Shown here: piece after piece, positions 28,711 through 38,104 of the stretch
Numbering within the stretch: the first letter of the stretch is position 1
Layout: each line of letters opens with the position of its first letter
From: Pontibacter mangrovi
GTDB taxonomy: Bacteria > Bacteroidota > Bacteroidia > Cytophagales > Hymenobacteraceae
Direction: 5' to 3'
DNA length: 64,000 nt
NCBI RefSeq assembly: GCF_006385705.1
Contig: NZ_VFRQ01000005.1
Location: forward strand, 62,001 to 126,000
Translations under genes and position numbers: made by a program
Notes under the pieces: generated by a model
Seen by the model: the letters and a program-made list of their open reading frames with translations, nothing else
Database searches by the model: none
Told to the model about the DNA's origin: nothing

Positions 28711-29748
28711 ATGAAGCACCCATACATTTTATACTTCCTGTTGCCGCCGCTGCTCCTGCAGTCCTGCAAGTCCAGGCCGGCAGAAGCCAGCGCCCCCGAG
28801 AGCGGGGCGGCTGCGCAGGTGAAGCAGCTTAACCTGGCCGCTACCACTACCCACAAGCTGTTTTATGACGCGTTGCCGTCCGCCTCTGGCCTGGAGCATG
28901 CAGAAGGGGCTTTTTATGTAGTTGGCGACGATTCTCCGTTTCTGTATGAGCTTAATGGAAAGTATGAGCAGGTGCGGCGGCACGCGCTGTTCGATACCAC
29001 TGGCGTGGTGCAAGGCAGAATACCGAAAGACGTGAAGCCTGACCTGGAAAGTATGGCCGCCTTTACCTATGGCCGCGACCAGATGCTGCTGTTGCTCGGC
29101 TCCGGGGCCAGCCAAGCCCGAACCAAAGGCTACCTTGTCAACCTTTCAGAGAAAATGCAGGTGCAGGAGCTTGATCTGAAGCGGTTTTATACTTTCCTGA
29201 AGCAGGTGCTGAAACTGGAGAGCGAGGGGCAACTGAACCTGGAGGGGCTGGCCATGGATAAGGTGTATACCTATATGCTGCAGCGCCCGCTGGGCGGGGG
29301 CACTAATACCTTGCTTCGCTTTAACTCAGATGATTTCAAGGACTTTATACTTGTCGGGGGCGAGATGCCGGCTGTGGCTGTGTATCACTTCTCGCTTCCG
29401 CAGTTGGGCGGACTGGCTGCGGGTTTCTCCGGTGCCTATGCCTTAAACGGCAGGTTGTTCTTTACCGCCTCCGTTGAAGAAGCGCCCAACGCCATTGAGG
29501 ACGGGGAGGTGCACGGCAGTTACATCGGAGTTATTGACCTGCGCGCGCTGCCTTATGCCACTGATGCTGCCCAGCCGCTGCAGGTGCCCGTGGTGCAGTT
29601 AAACGATGTTGAAGGCGCGCCTTATGTGGGAAAAGTGGAGTCGCTGGTGGTGCTGAAAGCGGAAGGGCAGACGTATCAGGTGGTGGTGGTATCGGATGAT
29701 GACCGTGGCCACTCGGAGCTGCTGGAGGTGGAACTTAGCGCTGAGTAA
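28711..29748 (+). CDS. Lipoprotein of unknown function inserted inside the nuo cluster
   Basis: 345 aa from ATG 28711, with a lipoprotein signal (MKHPYILYFLLPPLLLQSC, Cys19). The mature part has repeated short strands and phrases such as AEGAFYVVGDDSPFLYELN, SMAAFTYGRDQMLLLLGSG, NLEGLAMDKVYTYML and VGKVESLVVLKAE. These are typical of beta-propeller-like secreted proteins of Bacteroidota. It is encoded opposite to the surrounding nuo genes, between nuoK and nuoJ, and ends in a terminator that also faces nuoJ. No link with complex I can be shown. Base use looks the same as its neighbours. Confidence 0.75.
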   Translation: MKHPYILYFLLPPLLLQSCKSRPAEASAPESGAAAQVKQLNLAATTTHKLFYDALPSASGLEHAEGAFYVVGDDSPFLYELNGKYEQVRRHALFDTTGVVQGRIPKDVKPDLESMAAFTYGRDQMLLLLGSGASQARTKGYLVNLSEKMQVQELDLKRFYTFLKQVLKLESEGQLNLEGLAMDKVYTYMLQRPLGGGTNTLLRFNSDDFKDFILVGGEMPAVAVYHFSLPQLGGLAAGFSGAYALNGRLFFTASVEEAPNAIEDGEVHGSYIGVIDLRALPYATDAAQPLQVPVVQLNDVEGAPYVGKVESLVVLKAEGQTYQVVVVSDDDRGHSELLEVELSAE

Positions 29749-29760
29749 GCATAAAACGAT

Positions 29761-29805
29761 AAAAAGCGAAAGGCTGGAGTTTATACTTCCAGCCTTCCGC
29801 TTTTA
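29761..29805. terminator. Bidirectional terminator between lipoprotein gene and nuoJ
   Basis: Arms AAAAAGCGAAAGGCTGG and CCAGCCTTCCGCTTTT with the loop reading GAGTTTATACTT. It lies between convergent genes and should end nuoA-J transcripts as well as the lipoprotein mRNA. A TATACTT word is in the loop and another follows the right arm. Confidence 0.8.
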
Positions 29806-29825
29806 TACTTTTATGTATGTCTTTC

Positions 29826-30341
29826 TTAGAAGTTGCTCTCGCCTTCCTCTCGCTTGCCCAGCATCACGGCGCCCACCATGGCCACCAGGAACAGCACTGA
29901 GGCCAGCTCAAAAGGCAGCAGGTATTCTGTGAACAGCACCTGGCCCAGGCTCTCTACCATGCCTATCTGTGAGTCATACGTATCTGGGTTGTAGCCTACC
30001 ACATTGGCATCTTTCAGGGCCGCAATCAGCACCACAAACAGCAGGCCGCCAGCAATGGCACCGGCAAATTTGCTGACAGTGGATGTTTTTATCTTGGCGT
30101 CTCCCTGTTTACTCATGTTCAGGAACATGATCACGAAAAGGAAAAGCACCATAATGGCACCGGCATACACAATAATGTTCACCACGGCCAGGAACTGCGC
30201 GTTTAACAGCACATAGTGCCCCGAGATGGTGAAGAAGGTGATGATGAGGAACAGGACGCTGTGTACCGGGTTTTTAGAAATAACGACCATCAGGGCGCAC
30301 AGCAGCGTCAGCGAAGCGAGGAAAAAGAACAGGCTCTCCAT
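29826..30341 (-). CDS. nuoJ: NADH-quinone oxidoreductase subunit J
   Basis: 171 aa with five hydrophobic helices. The conserved third helix is present (VVNIIVYAGAIMVLFLFVIMFLN), which carries the pi-bulge that links the quinone site to the membrane arm. It is 4 bp after nuoI and is the last gene of the proximal nuo block, facing a terminator at 29761-29805. Confidence 0.95.
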   Translation of the reverse strand: MESLFFFLASLTLLCALMVVISKNPVHSVLFLIITFFTISGHYVLLNAQFLAVVNIIVYAGAIMVLFLFVIMFLNMSKQGDAKIKTSTVSKFAGAIAGGLLFVVLIAALKDANVVGYNPDTYDSQIGMVESLGQVLFTEYLLPFELASVLFLVAMVGAVMLGKREEGESNF

Positions 30342-30345
30342 TCAG

Positions 30346-30855
30346 CTATTTTGTTTCAGTGGTTTTAAGAGGCTCTACCAAACGGTCTTTGCCGTAAATA
30401 AACTCGTCGCGCTCAAAGCGGGCTGGGGCAAGCTTGTCGTCCTGCAGGAAGATGGCCGCTTTCGGGCAGGCTTCCTCACACAGTCCGCAGAAAATGCAGC
30501 GCAGCATGTTCACCTCGTAGGTAACGGCATACTTCTCCTCACGGTACAGGTTCTCTTCACCAGCCTTGCGCTCTCCGGCAGTCATGGTAATGGCCTCGGC
30601 AGGGCAGGCAACCGCGCAAAGGCCGCAGGCGGTGCAGCGCTCACGTCCTTCTTCATCGCGCTTCAGCACATGCAGGCCACGCCAGTACTCGCTGCGCTCT
30701 CGCGTTTGCTCCGGGTACTGTATCGTAGCCTTCTTCTTGAAGAAGTGCTTTATCGTGATGCCAAGTCCTTGTGCAATGGCAGGAAGGTACGCACGCTCCG
30801 CGAACGTCATTTCCCGCTTCTCCACATTCTTTCTTCTATTTGATAATGGTTCCAT
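30346..30855 (-). CDS. nuoI: NADH-quinone oxidoreductase subunit I
   Basis: 170 aa from ATG 30855. Two [4Fe-4S] motifs CxxCxxCxxxCP are seen (CTACGLCAVACP and CIFCGLCEEACP), carrying clusters N6a and N6b on the path to quinone. The N-terminal TFAERAYLPAIAQGLGITIKHFFKK helix lies on the membrane. In-frame ATGs further up (30876, 30900) are possible; 30855 fits the family length best. Confidence 0.92.
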   Translation of the reverse strand: MEPLSNRRKNVEKREMTFAERAYLPAIAQGLGITIKHFFKKKATIQYPEQTRERSEYWRGLHVLKRDEEGRERCTACGLCAVACPAEAITMTAGERKAGEENLYREEKYAVTYEVNMLRCIFCGLCEEACPKAAIFLQDDKLAPARFERDEFIYGKDRLVEPLKTTETK

Positions 30856-30949
30856 TATATCGTATCTCCCTTTCATTGGCCTTGCTAAAGCTAAGACCAT
30901 CTTTAGGTACTATAGTTTAAAATAAAGAGTCTTTTTGAATAACTCCGCT

Positions 30950-31996
30950 TTATGACAACAGGATAATTCCACCGCCTGTCAACAGGATGTTCAGAATTGC
31001 CAGCGGAATCAGGATCTTCCAGCCCAGTTTCATCAGTTGGTCGTAGCGGAAACGCGGCAGTGTCCAGCGCACCCACATAAAGAAGAAGATGAACAGGAAT
31101 ATCTTCGCGAACATAACCACCACGCCCAGCAGCGTCACCACGTTGTTGGCCAGCACCGGGTCGCTGATGGCTTCACGCAGGTTCTCCATGAACGGGAAGT
31201 TATAGGCACCAAAGTATAGCGTAGACATTACCGCCGAGGCCACAAAGATGTTGATATACTCTGCAAACAGGTACATGCCCAGTTTCATGGAGCCATACTC
31301 GGTGTGGTAACCGCCAATCAGCTCGGCCTCCGATTCTGGCAAGTCAAATGGCGTACGGTTTGTCTCGGCAAAGGAGCACACTAGGAAGATGAGAAACCCC
31401 AGCGGCTGATACCAGACATTCCAGTTAAAACCAGCCTGCTGCTCGGCTATTTCGCGCAGCGAGAGCGAGCCGGTCATCATCAAAACCGCTATAAGCGAAA
31501 GGCCCATGGCAATTTCGTAGCTGATGTTCTGCGAAGCGGCACGGATGGCGCCCAGCAAGGAGTATTTGTTGTTGGAGGCCCAGCCACCAATCATCAGACC
31601 GTACACACCCAGCGACACTACCCCGAAAATGTACAGTACCCCGATGTTCACATTGATCGCCTGCAGGTAAATCTCGCGGCCGTCAATCATCAGCATATCG
31701 CCAAACGGGATTACCGCACTCGACATGGTGGCTACCAGCATAGCTACACCCGGGCCAAGTATAAACAAGGCCTTGTTGGCTTTGGCAGGTATAAAGTCCT
31801 CTTTAAAGAACAGTTTACCGGCGTCGGCCAGGGGCTGCAGCATACCCGCCGGACCTGCGCGGTTCGGGCCTACGCGGTCCTGGATAAAGGCTGCAATCTT
31901 ACGCTCAAAGTAAGTCGAGTAGGTGGCTATCAGCAGGGTGATGCCGAAGATAACCAGGATGTAAATCGCTTTGTATAGTAGGTCTACAGACTCCAT
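30950..31996 (-). CDS. nuoH: NADH-quinone oxidoreductase subunit H
   Basis: 348 aa, eight to nine hydrophobic helices. It forms much of the quinone chamber and the E-channel. Signature segments: ERKIAAFIQDRVGPNRAGPAGMLQPLADAGKLFFKED, GLMIGGWASNNKYSLLGAIRAASQNISYE, and SFAETNRTPFDLPESEAELIGGYHTEY. It starts 3 bp downstream of nuoG, indicating tight coupling. Confidence 0.96.
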   Translation of the reverse strand: MESVDLLYKAIYILVIFGITLLIATYSTYFERKIAAFIQDRVGPNRAGPAGMLQPLADAGKLFFKEDFIPAKANKALFILGPGVAMLVATMSSAVIPFGDMLMIDGREIYLQAINVNIGVLYIFGVVSLGVYGLMIGGWASNNKYSLLGAIRAASQNISYEIAMGLSLIAVLMMTGSLSLREIAEQQAGFNWNVWYQPLGFLIFLVCSFAETNRTPFDLPESEAELIGGYHTEYGSMKLGMYLFAEYINIFVASAVMSTLYFGAYNFPFMENLREAISDPVLANNVVTLLGVVVMFAKIFLFIFFFMWVRWTLPRFRYDQLMKLGWKILIPLAILNILLTGGGIILLS

Positions 31997-31999
31997 TGT

Positions 32000-32980
32000 T
32001 TATTCCTGTGGCAGGTTTTTCTTAGTAGATGTTGGCAGGTTCGGCACGATCGGCACGTTTACAACCGGCAGCTCGTAATGGTTAGCGGAGATCACGGAAT
32101 GCCTGTCGATATGGCGTGGTCCTTCTATGGTCCAGTCGCTTACCTCTTTCTTATCGAAGCGGCAGGTGTTGCAGATAAACTCCTCTACCTCGTTGTACTG
32201 GTCCTTGCGGGCCGTTACGCGTAGTACTTCCTCGCCTCGCGTCCAGAGCGTTACCTTGCCGGAGCAGGTAGGGCAGTCGCGGTGCGCATCCATCGGCTTG
32301 GTAAACCACACGCGGTTCTTAAAGCGCCAGGTTTTATCCGTAAGCGCCCCCACCGGGCACACGTCGATCACGTTACCGGAGAAGTCGTTGTCGATCACGT
32401 TCTCGATATACGTTCCGATCTCCGCGGCATCACCACGGCCCAGTACGCCATGCACACGCTTCTCCGTGATCTGGTCTGCCGTATACACGCAACGGTAGCA
32501 CAGGATGCAGCGCGTCATGTGCAGCTGGATGTATGGCCCCAGGTCCACTTTATTGAACGTGCGGCGCTCTTCCTCAAAACGCTGGGCGCTCACGCCATGC
32601 TCGTAACTCAGGTCCTGCAGGTTACACTCACCGGCCTGGTCGCAGATAGGGCAATCCAGCGGGTGGTTGATGAGCAGCATTTCCACGATGCCTTTGCGGG
32701 CGTTCAGCACTTCTTCGTTAGTCGTGTTTTCTACCACCATGCCGTCCTGCACCTGCGTGATGCACGAGGCAACCAGCTTTGGCATCGGGCGGGTGTCTTT
32801 GGCAGAGCCTTGTGTTACCTTTACCAGGCACACGCGGCACTTGCCGCCGCTGCCCTTCAGCGGGCCATAGTAGCACATGGCAGGAGGCACTACTTTGCCC
32901 CCGATTTTTCTTGCGGCCTGTAGGATGGTAGTTCCATCTTCTACCTCTATCTCAATGCCGTCAATCGTTACTTTAGCCAT
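32000..32980 (-). CDS. nuoG: NADH-quinone oxidoreductase subunit G, short form
   Basis: 326 aa from ATG 32980; a TTG/ATG-free extension upstream was not used. It holds the 2Fe-2S domain (Cys36, 48, 51, 73), the NuoG-type HxxxCxxCxxxxxC segment (HPLDCPICDQAGEC), and a ferredoxin-like part (CILCYRCVYTAD, NVIDVCPVGAL). The long molybdopterin-oxidoreductase-like domain of typical NuoG (700-900 aa) is absent. A four-cysteine CPTCSG...CNTC zinc/iron-like site is near the end. Short NuoG is common in Bacteroidota, so this is not a truncation artefact. Confidence 0.92.
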   Translation of the reverse strand: MAKVTIDGIEIEVEDGTTILQAARKIGGKVVPPAMCYYGPLKGSGGKCRVCLVKVTQGSAKDTRPMPKLVASCITQVQDGMVVENTTNEEVLNARKGIVEMLLINHPLDCPICDQAGECNLQDLSYEHGVSAQRFEEERRTFNKVDLGPYIQLHMTRCILCYRCVYTADQITEKRVHGVLGRGDAAEIGTYIENVIDNDFSGNVIDVCPVGALTDKTWRFKNRVWFTKPMDAHRDCPTCSGKVTLWTRGEEVLRVTARKDQYNEVEEFICNTCRFDKKEVSDWTIEGPRHIDRHSVISANHYELPVVNVPIVPNLPTSTKKNLPQE

Positions 32981-33110
32981 TTTATATCTCGTTGTTCGTT
33001 TGTCGTTGTTCGTTTCTAAAGAGAAGCAGGACAACGAACGGTATTAGCTATACTATTTAAGATCTTCTTGTTTCCCCTTTCAGAATGTACAGGAAGTATG
33101 AATTTATATT

Positions 33111-34457
33111 TTATGCCGTTACAGTTTCTGGCTGGCCTCTGTACACCGCGCCCGGGGCTGTAGCCTCTTTCGGGTTGTTGATGTGCCACTCAAACTCGTG
33201 GCGGAAGTGGCGTATAGCGGCAGCCACCGGCCACGCCGCAGCATCACCCAGCGGACAGATAGTGTTACCCTCAATCTGCTTGGCTACGCTTACCAGCAGG
33301 TCGATGTCCTGCTGATGGCCGTGGCCGTACTCGATGCGGTGCAGCACTTTCTCCATCCAGCCTGTTCCCTCGCGGCATGGGCTACACTGGCCACACGACT
33401 CGTGGTGGTAGAAGCGGGCATAGTTCCACGTGTTACGCACGATGCACTGGTCCTCGTCGAACACGATAAAGGCACCGGAGCCCAGCATGGAGCCGCTCAC
33501 AAAGCCACCGTCCGATAAGGATTCGTAGGACATCAGGCGATCTTCGCCGGCTGCTGTCTTAAGTATAAGATTGGCTGGCAGAATCGGCACGGAAGAACCT
33601 CCCGGCACCACGGCCTTCAGTTGCTTGCCTTTCCAGATGCCGCCGCAGTACTGGTCTGAGTAGATGAACTCCTCTACCGGCACGCCCAGCTCGATCTCGT
33701 AAACGCCCGGATTGTTGATGTTACCGCTGGCAGAGATCAGTTTGGTGCCTGTGCTTCGGCCGATACCGATCTTTGCATACTCCGCACCGCCGTTGTTCAC
33801 GATCCAAGGCACAGAGGAAATGGTCTCCACGTTGTTCACCACCGTCGGGCTCTGGAACAGACCTTTCACCGCCGGGAACGGAGGCTTGTTACGCGGGTTG
33901 CCGCGCTTGCCCTCCAAAGACTCCAGCAAAGCTGTTTCCTCACCGCAGATATAGGCACCGCCACCCGGCGCCACGTGCAGGTCCAGGTCGTAGCCTGAGC
34001 CAAGTATGTTCTTGCCCAGCAAACCGGCCGCATACGCCTCCGCGATCGCTTTCTCCAGGATGCGCAGCACGAACAACAACTCGCCGCGGATGTAGATGTA
34101 AGAGGTATTGGCCCCCAGCGCGTAGCTCGACGTGATCATACCTTCGATCAGCGCATGCGGGTTTTTCTCCATGAACCAACGATCCTTGAAGGTGCCCGGC
34201 TCCGACTCGTCGGCGTTGCAAACGAGGTAGCGCGGAATGCCCTCCGGCTTGGCCAGGAAGCTCCATTTCATACCCGTCGGGAAGCCGGCACCCCCACGGC
34301 CACGCAGGCCAGAAGTCTTCACCTCTTCCACCACCTCTTCCGGAGACATCGTTTTCACAGCTTTCTCTACAGACTTGTAGCCGCCGTGCTTGCGATATAC
34401 TTCCAGCGTCTCGATGCCGGGAACGTTGATATGCTCAGTTAATATTTTAAGTCCCAT
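33111..34457 (-). CDS. nuoF: NADH-quinone oxidoreductase subunit F
   Basis: 448 aa. It is the NADH-oxidising flavoprotein of complex I. FMN/NADH sites: [17 protein letters not shown] and [15 protein letters not shown]-like [14 protein letters not shown], plus [22 protein letters not shown]-like [19 protein letters not shown]. The [4Fe-4S] motif is [15 protein letters not shown] with a later C in [15 protein letters not shown]. It works with NuoE and NuoG in the peripheral arm. Confidence 0.96.
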   Translation of the reverse strand: [448 protein letters not shown]

Positions 34458-34516
34458 TGTAGCAGGATATATAGCTTAGCAGCCGGTTTATACTTGGCCG
34501 CTTCGTTAAAACAGGT

Positions 34517-35050
34517 TTATTTCTTCCAGGTTGGCGTTTCGTGCTCCTTGTGGCGCATCATCTCCAGGAATTCGTCCAGCTTCTCTTCGCTGTCGATGTT
34601 CTCGTAGAACAGCTCGCGCACCTGCAGCATCGGGCCTGATCCGCAGGAGGCAAGGCACTCCACCGGCTTCAGCGTAAACATGCCGTCGGCCGTTGTCTCG
34701 CCTTCCTCAATGTTCAGCTTCTGCTTGATCATATCGATCATCTGGTCGGCGCCACGCAGGCAGCAAGGGCCGGTGCGGCATACTTCCAGCACATGCTTTC
34801 CAACCGGCTTCAGGTTGAACATGGTGTAGAACGTGGCTACCTCGTATACTTCGATCGGCTGTATGTTCAGGATCTCGGCAACTTTGTCCATCACCTCCGG
34901 GCTTACCCAGCCGCCAAACTCCGCCTGCGCGATGTGCAGGATAGGAAGTATAGCAGACTTCTGGCGTCCTTCCGGGTAGTGGCTGATGTAGCGCTGGATC
35001 TCGGCCATTGCCTCATCAGAAAACTTTACTTCGTTTATTGTTTCTGCCAT
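34517..35050 (-). CDS. nuoE: NADH-quinone oxidoreductase subunit E
   Basis: 177 aa thioredoxin-like [2Fe-2S] protein. Cluster ligands are in EVCRTGPCCLRGAD and VECLASCGSGPMLQV. The N-terminal helical domain has EAMAEIQRYISHYPEGRQKSAILPILHIAQ-type sequence with the AEFGGWVSPEVMDKVAEIL segment. It passes electrons beside the FMN site of NuoF. Confidence 0.95.
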   Translation of the reverse strand: MAETINEVKFSDEAMAEIQRYISHYPEGRQKSAILPILHIAQAEFGGWVSPEVMDKVAEILNIQPIEVYEVATFYTMFNLKPVGKHVLEVCRTGPCCLRGADQMIDMIKQKLNIEEGETTADGMFTLKPVECLASCGSGPMLQVRELFYENIDSEEKLDEFLEMMRHKEHETPTWKK

Positions 35051-35108
35051 TTTTCTTTGTCATTGACCGTTTCAGGCGGCCAACCTTAAATGGTAATAGA
35101 TTCTTTGA

Positions 35109-36353
35109 TTATGCGTCTAGCTCGCCGGCGATTACGTTCAGGCTACTCAGCGTCAGGATAGCGTCGGCTAGCTGCCCGCCCTTGATCATCTCGGTATAAG
35201 CCTGGTAGTAGATAAAGCACGGGCGGCGGAAGTGCAGGCGGTATGGTGTGCGGCCTCCGTCACTGATCAGGTAGAAACCAAGCTCTCCGTTGCCTCCCTC
35301 TACGCTGTGGTATACTTCGCCCACCGGAATGTCAGCCTCGCCCATCACAATCTTAAAGTGATAGATCAGCGCTTCCATACTGGTATAAACTTTCTGCTTA
35401 GGAGGCAGGTAATAATGCGGCGCATCGGCGTGGTAAGAGCCTTCCGGCAGGTTCTTGTAAGCCTGCTCAATAATCTTCAAGCTTTCCCATACCTCAGCGT
35501 TGCGCACCAGGAAGCGGTCATAGGTGTCGCCTTTAGAGCCCACCGGAATGTCGAACTCGAAGTCCTCGTAAGAAGAGTATGGGTTCATCACGCGCACGTC
35601 GTAGTCTACGCCGGTGGCACGCAGGTTCGGGCCGGTAAAGCCGTAGCTCAGGGCACGCTCTGCGGAAATGGCGCCTACGTCCGTGGTTCTGTCCATGAAG
35701 ATGCGGTTGCGCGTCATCATTTTCTCAAACTCTGCCCATACTTTCGGGAAGCGCTTCAGGAACTCGTCGATCAGGTGCAGGGCCTTCGGCGACAGGTCGC
35801 GCTCCATGCCCCCGATACGGCCCATGTTCGTCGTCAGACGGGCGCCGCATACTTCCTCATAAATATCATAGATGTGCTCGCGCTCCTGCATTACGTACAG
35901 GAAGCCGGTGAAGGCGCCGGAGTCCACCCCCAGGATCGAGTTACAGATCAGATGGTCGGAAATACGGGCCAGCTCCATCATGATCACACGGATGTACTGC
36001 GCGCGCTTCGGCACGGTAATGCCCAATAGCTTCTCTACCGTCATGTGGTACCCCATGTTATTGATAGGGGACGAGCAGTAGTTCATGCGGTCCGTGAGCG
36101 GCGTGATCTGGTAAAAAGGTCTGCGCTCGGCGATCTTCTCAAAAGCGCGGTGGATGTAGCCGATGGTAGGCACCGCATCCACAATAATCTCCCCATCCAT
36201 TTGCAGGATGTTCTGGAAAATACCGTGCGTAGCCGGGTGCGTTGGACCCAGGTTCAGCGTGGTAAGCTGCCGCTCTTCCTTAATGGCTAGCCCGTGGTCT
36301 TTACGGAACTGCTCAATCTCAGTAAGCTCGGCGGTTTTATTTTCAGTAGCCAT
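35109..36353 (-). CDS. nuoD: NADH-quinone oxidoreductase subunit D
   Basis: 414 aa from ATG 36353 (an upstream TTG at 36374 was not chosen). 49-kDa-type subunit related to [NiFe] hydrogenase large subunits; with NuoB it forms the quinone-reduction site. Recognised by NLGPTHPATHGIFQNILQMDGE, IGYIHRAFEKIAE, and the C-terminal GGRTPYRLHFRRPCFIYYQAY. It ends in LNVIAGELDA, close to the universal IVxGExDR end. Confidence 0.96.
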   Translation of the reverse strand: MATENKTAELTEIEQFRKDHGLAIKEERQLTTLNLGPTHPATHGIFQNILQMDGEIIVDAVPTIGYIHRAFEKIAERRPFYQITPLTDRMNYCSSPINNMGYHMTVEKLLGITVPKRAQYIRVIMMELARISDHLICNSILGVDSGAFTGFLYVMQEREHIYDIYEEVCGARLTTNMGRIGGMERDLSPKALHLIDEFLKRFPKVWAEFEKMMTRNRIFMDRTTDVGAISAERALSYGFTGPNLRATGVDYDVRVMNPYSSYEDFEFDIPVGSKGDTYDRFLVRNAEVWESLKIIEQAYKNLPEGSYHADAPHYYLPPKQKVYTSMEALIYHFKIVMGEADIPVGEVYHSVEGGNGELGFYLISDGGRTPYRLHFRRPCFIYYQAYTEMIKGGQLADAILTLSSLNVIAGELDA

Positions 36354-36381
36354 TATGGTCTCCTTTTCTGTCAAAACTGGC

Positions 36382-36888
36382 TTAACGTCCGAAATACGTG
36401 TTAATCTTATCTTCCCGTGTCTGGTCTTCCAGCGGGTACTGCTTCAGCATCGGGTGGTACTCCATCTCCTCAATATTCAGGATGCGGATCAGGTTCGGGT
36501 GGCCCGTGAACTTAATGCCGTAGAAGTCGAAAGCCTCACGCTCCATCCAGTTGGCGGTAGCGTATAGGTCCGTCATGGTCGGCATCACCGGGTCCGAGAT
36601 CGGCATGTATACCTTAATGCGGATGCGGTAATTGTGGCGCAGGCTGTGCAACTGATACATTGTGCACAGTTCCTTGTCGCCCTTGCCAGGGTAGTGGATA
36701 CCGCACATCGTGGTCAGGAAGCTGATCTGCAGCTCCTGGTCGTCGCGCAGGTATTTGATCAGATCATGTATGGTTTCGCGGTTGGTGGTGATTGTCATGA
36801 TGCCATCCGGGTTGTATGGCTCCTGGATGTTCTCTTCTCCAAACTCGCTGATGATCTTGCCGAGTACGTTTTCGTTCGTAAGCTCCAT
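36382..36888 (-). CDS. nuoC: NADH-quinone oxidoreductase subunit C
   Basis: 168 aa, 30-kDa-type subunit. The family signature is DLYATANWMEREAFDFYGIKFTGHPNL followed by RILNIEEMEYHPMLKQYPLEDQTRED. It is separate from nuoD, not fused as in Escherichia. No cofactor; it supports the NuoD/NuoB core. Confidence 0.95.
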   Translation of the reverse strand: MELTNENVLGKIISEFGEENIQEPYNPDGIMTITTNRETIHDLIKYLRDDQELQISFLTTMCGIHYPGKGDKELCTMYQLHSLRHNYRIRIKVYMPISDPVMPTMTDLYATANWMEREAFDFYGIKFTGHPNLIRILNIEEMEYHPMLKQYPLEDQTREDKINTYFGR

Positions 36889-36893
36889 GCTGC

Positions 36894-37448
36894 TTATTTA
36901 ATGTTGTAAGAGGCTAAGAGTGCCTGATATTCCGGAGAGTCGCGGCGGCGAAGCGATTCGCTTTCTGCCAGTTCCTGCACGCGCATCAGGCCGTCCAGGA
37001 TCTGCTCAGGGCGCGGCGGGCAGCCCGGCACGTACACGTCCACAGGCACCACGCGGTCGATGCCCTGCAGCACAGAATATGTGTCGAATATACCGCCTGA
37101 AGAGGCGCAGGCGCCTACGGCAATTACCCAGCGCGGCTCAGCCATCTGCTCGTATACCTGCTTTACCACCGGTCCCATCTTCTTGGCAATGGTACCCATC
37201 ACCATCAGGATGTCAGCCTGGCGCGGCGAGAAGCTTGGGCGCTCCGAGCCGAAGCGTGAAATATCATAGTTGGAGCCCATGGTAGCCATGTACTCGATGC
37301 CGCAGCACGAGGTGGCAAACGGCAACGGCCAAAGCGAGTGCTTTCGGGCCAATCCGATAACTTTTTCAAGAGAAGTGGCAAAGAACCCGGCTCCGGAAAT
37401 GCCCTCCGGGGCCTCAGCCATGGTGATATCTTTATTTGTATCGCTCAT
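36894..37448 (-). CDS. nuoB: NADH-quinone oxidoreductase subunit B
   Basis: 184 aa with cluster N2 ligands: the tandem Cys pair in [13 protein letters not shown], a further Cys in [12 protein letters not shown], and one in [17 protein letters not shown]. NuoB hands electrons to quinone at the interface with NuoD. Start ATG 37448, 78 bp after the nuoA stop. Confidence 0.96.
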   Translation of the reverse strand: MSDTNKDITMAEAPEGISGAGFFATSLEKVIGLARKHSLWPLPFATSCCGIEYMATMGSNYDISRFGSERPSFSPRQADILMVMGTIAKKMGPVVKQVYEQMAEPRWVIAVGACASSGGIFDTYSVLQGIDRVVPVDVYVPGCPPRPEQILDGLMRVQELAESESLRRRDSPEYQALLASYNIK

Positions 37449-37526
37449 TACTAGTATAATTTAAATTGCAGTCGGGCACTTGACATGCCCTTTTTGCAAC
37501 ACAAAAGCGCTTGTTAAAGTTTAATC

Positions 37527-37907
37527 CTATTTCCAGTCCAGGATACCTTTTTTGATCACGTAGAAGAAACCCGACATCAGCAGGGCGATGAACGTGAGCA
37601 TCTGCAGGAAACCATCCATGCCCAGGGCCTTGAAGTTAACCGCCCACGGGTACATAAAGATCACTTCCACGTCGAACAGTACAAACAGGATGGCCGTCAT
37701 GAAGTATTTGTAGGAGATCGGCGTACGGGCATCTCCCACCGACTCGATGCCACTCTCCCAGGAGGCGCCTTTCACCTCACTGGTTCTTTTAGGGCCCAGC
37801 AGGTGGGTAAGCACCAGTGCAAAAATCACGAAGCCGAGGGCAGCCGCAAACTGGATGAGGATAGGCAGGTAATCCGACGGTACATGCTGATTTACAGTAG
37901 GTTCCAT
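37527..37907 (-). CDS. nuoA: NADH-quinone oxidoreductase subunit A
   Basis: 126 aa with three hydrophobic helices. The conserved loop KGASWESGIESVGDARTPISYKYFMTAILFVLFDVEVIFMYPW is clear, although the usual Cys of the E-C-G loop is Ser here (WESG). First gene of the operon, 30 nt after a perfect Bacteroidota-type promoter. Confidence 0.95.
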   Translation of the reverse strand: MEPTVNQHVPSDYLPILIQFAAALGFVIFALVLTHLLGPKRTSEVKGASWESGIESVGDARTPISYKYFMTAILFVLFDVEVIFMYPWAVNFKALGMDGFLQMLTFIALLMSGFFYVIKKGILDWK

Positions 37908-37938
37908 AACTCTGTGTAGCTTTCTTAAGATTTGGGAG

Positions 37939-37969
37939 CAAAATTAGGTATAAATAGCCATTAATCAAA
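37939..37969 (-). promoter_or_regulatory. Promoter of the nuo operon (perfect TTTG-N19-TANNTTTG)
   Basis: On the minus strand TTTG (37969-37966), exactly 19 nt, then TAATTTTG (37946-37939). This matches the Bacteroidota primary-sigma consensus at every defined position. Transcription should start near 37932, about 25 nt before the nuoA ATG. Confidence 0.75.
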
Positions 37970-38072
37970 AGTATACCTTATCACTAAAATGCGGTTTATG
38001 CACCGTGCGGCTAAGTATTCCTGAAAATAGAGTTAAAACAATATTTGTAGCCCATTATAGGATAGAAAATAA

Positions 38073-38104
38073 ATAAAAAAGCCGCGCCCTGGTTGGGGCG
38101 CGGC
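38073..38104 (-). terminator. Terminator after pruA
   Basis: Stem GCCGCGCCC (38081-38089) with GGGCGCGGC (38095-38103), followed on the minus strand by TTTTTTATT. Confidence 0.85.
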
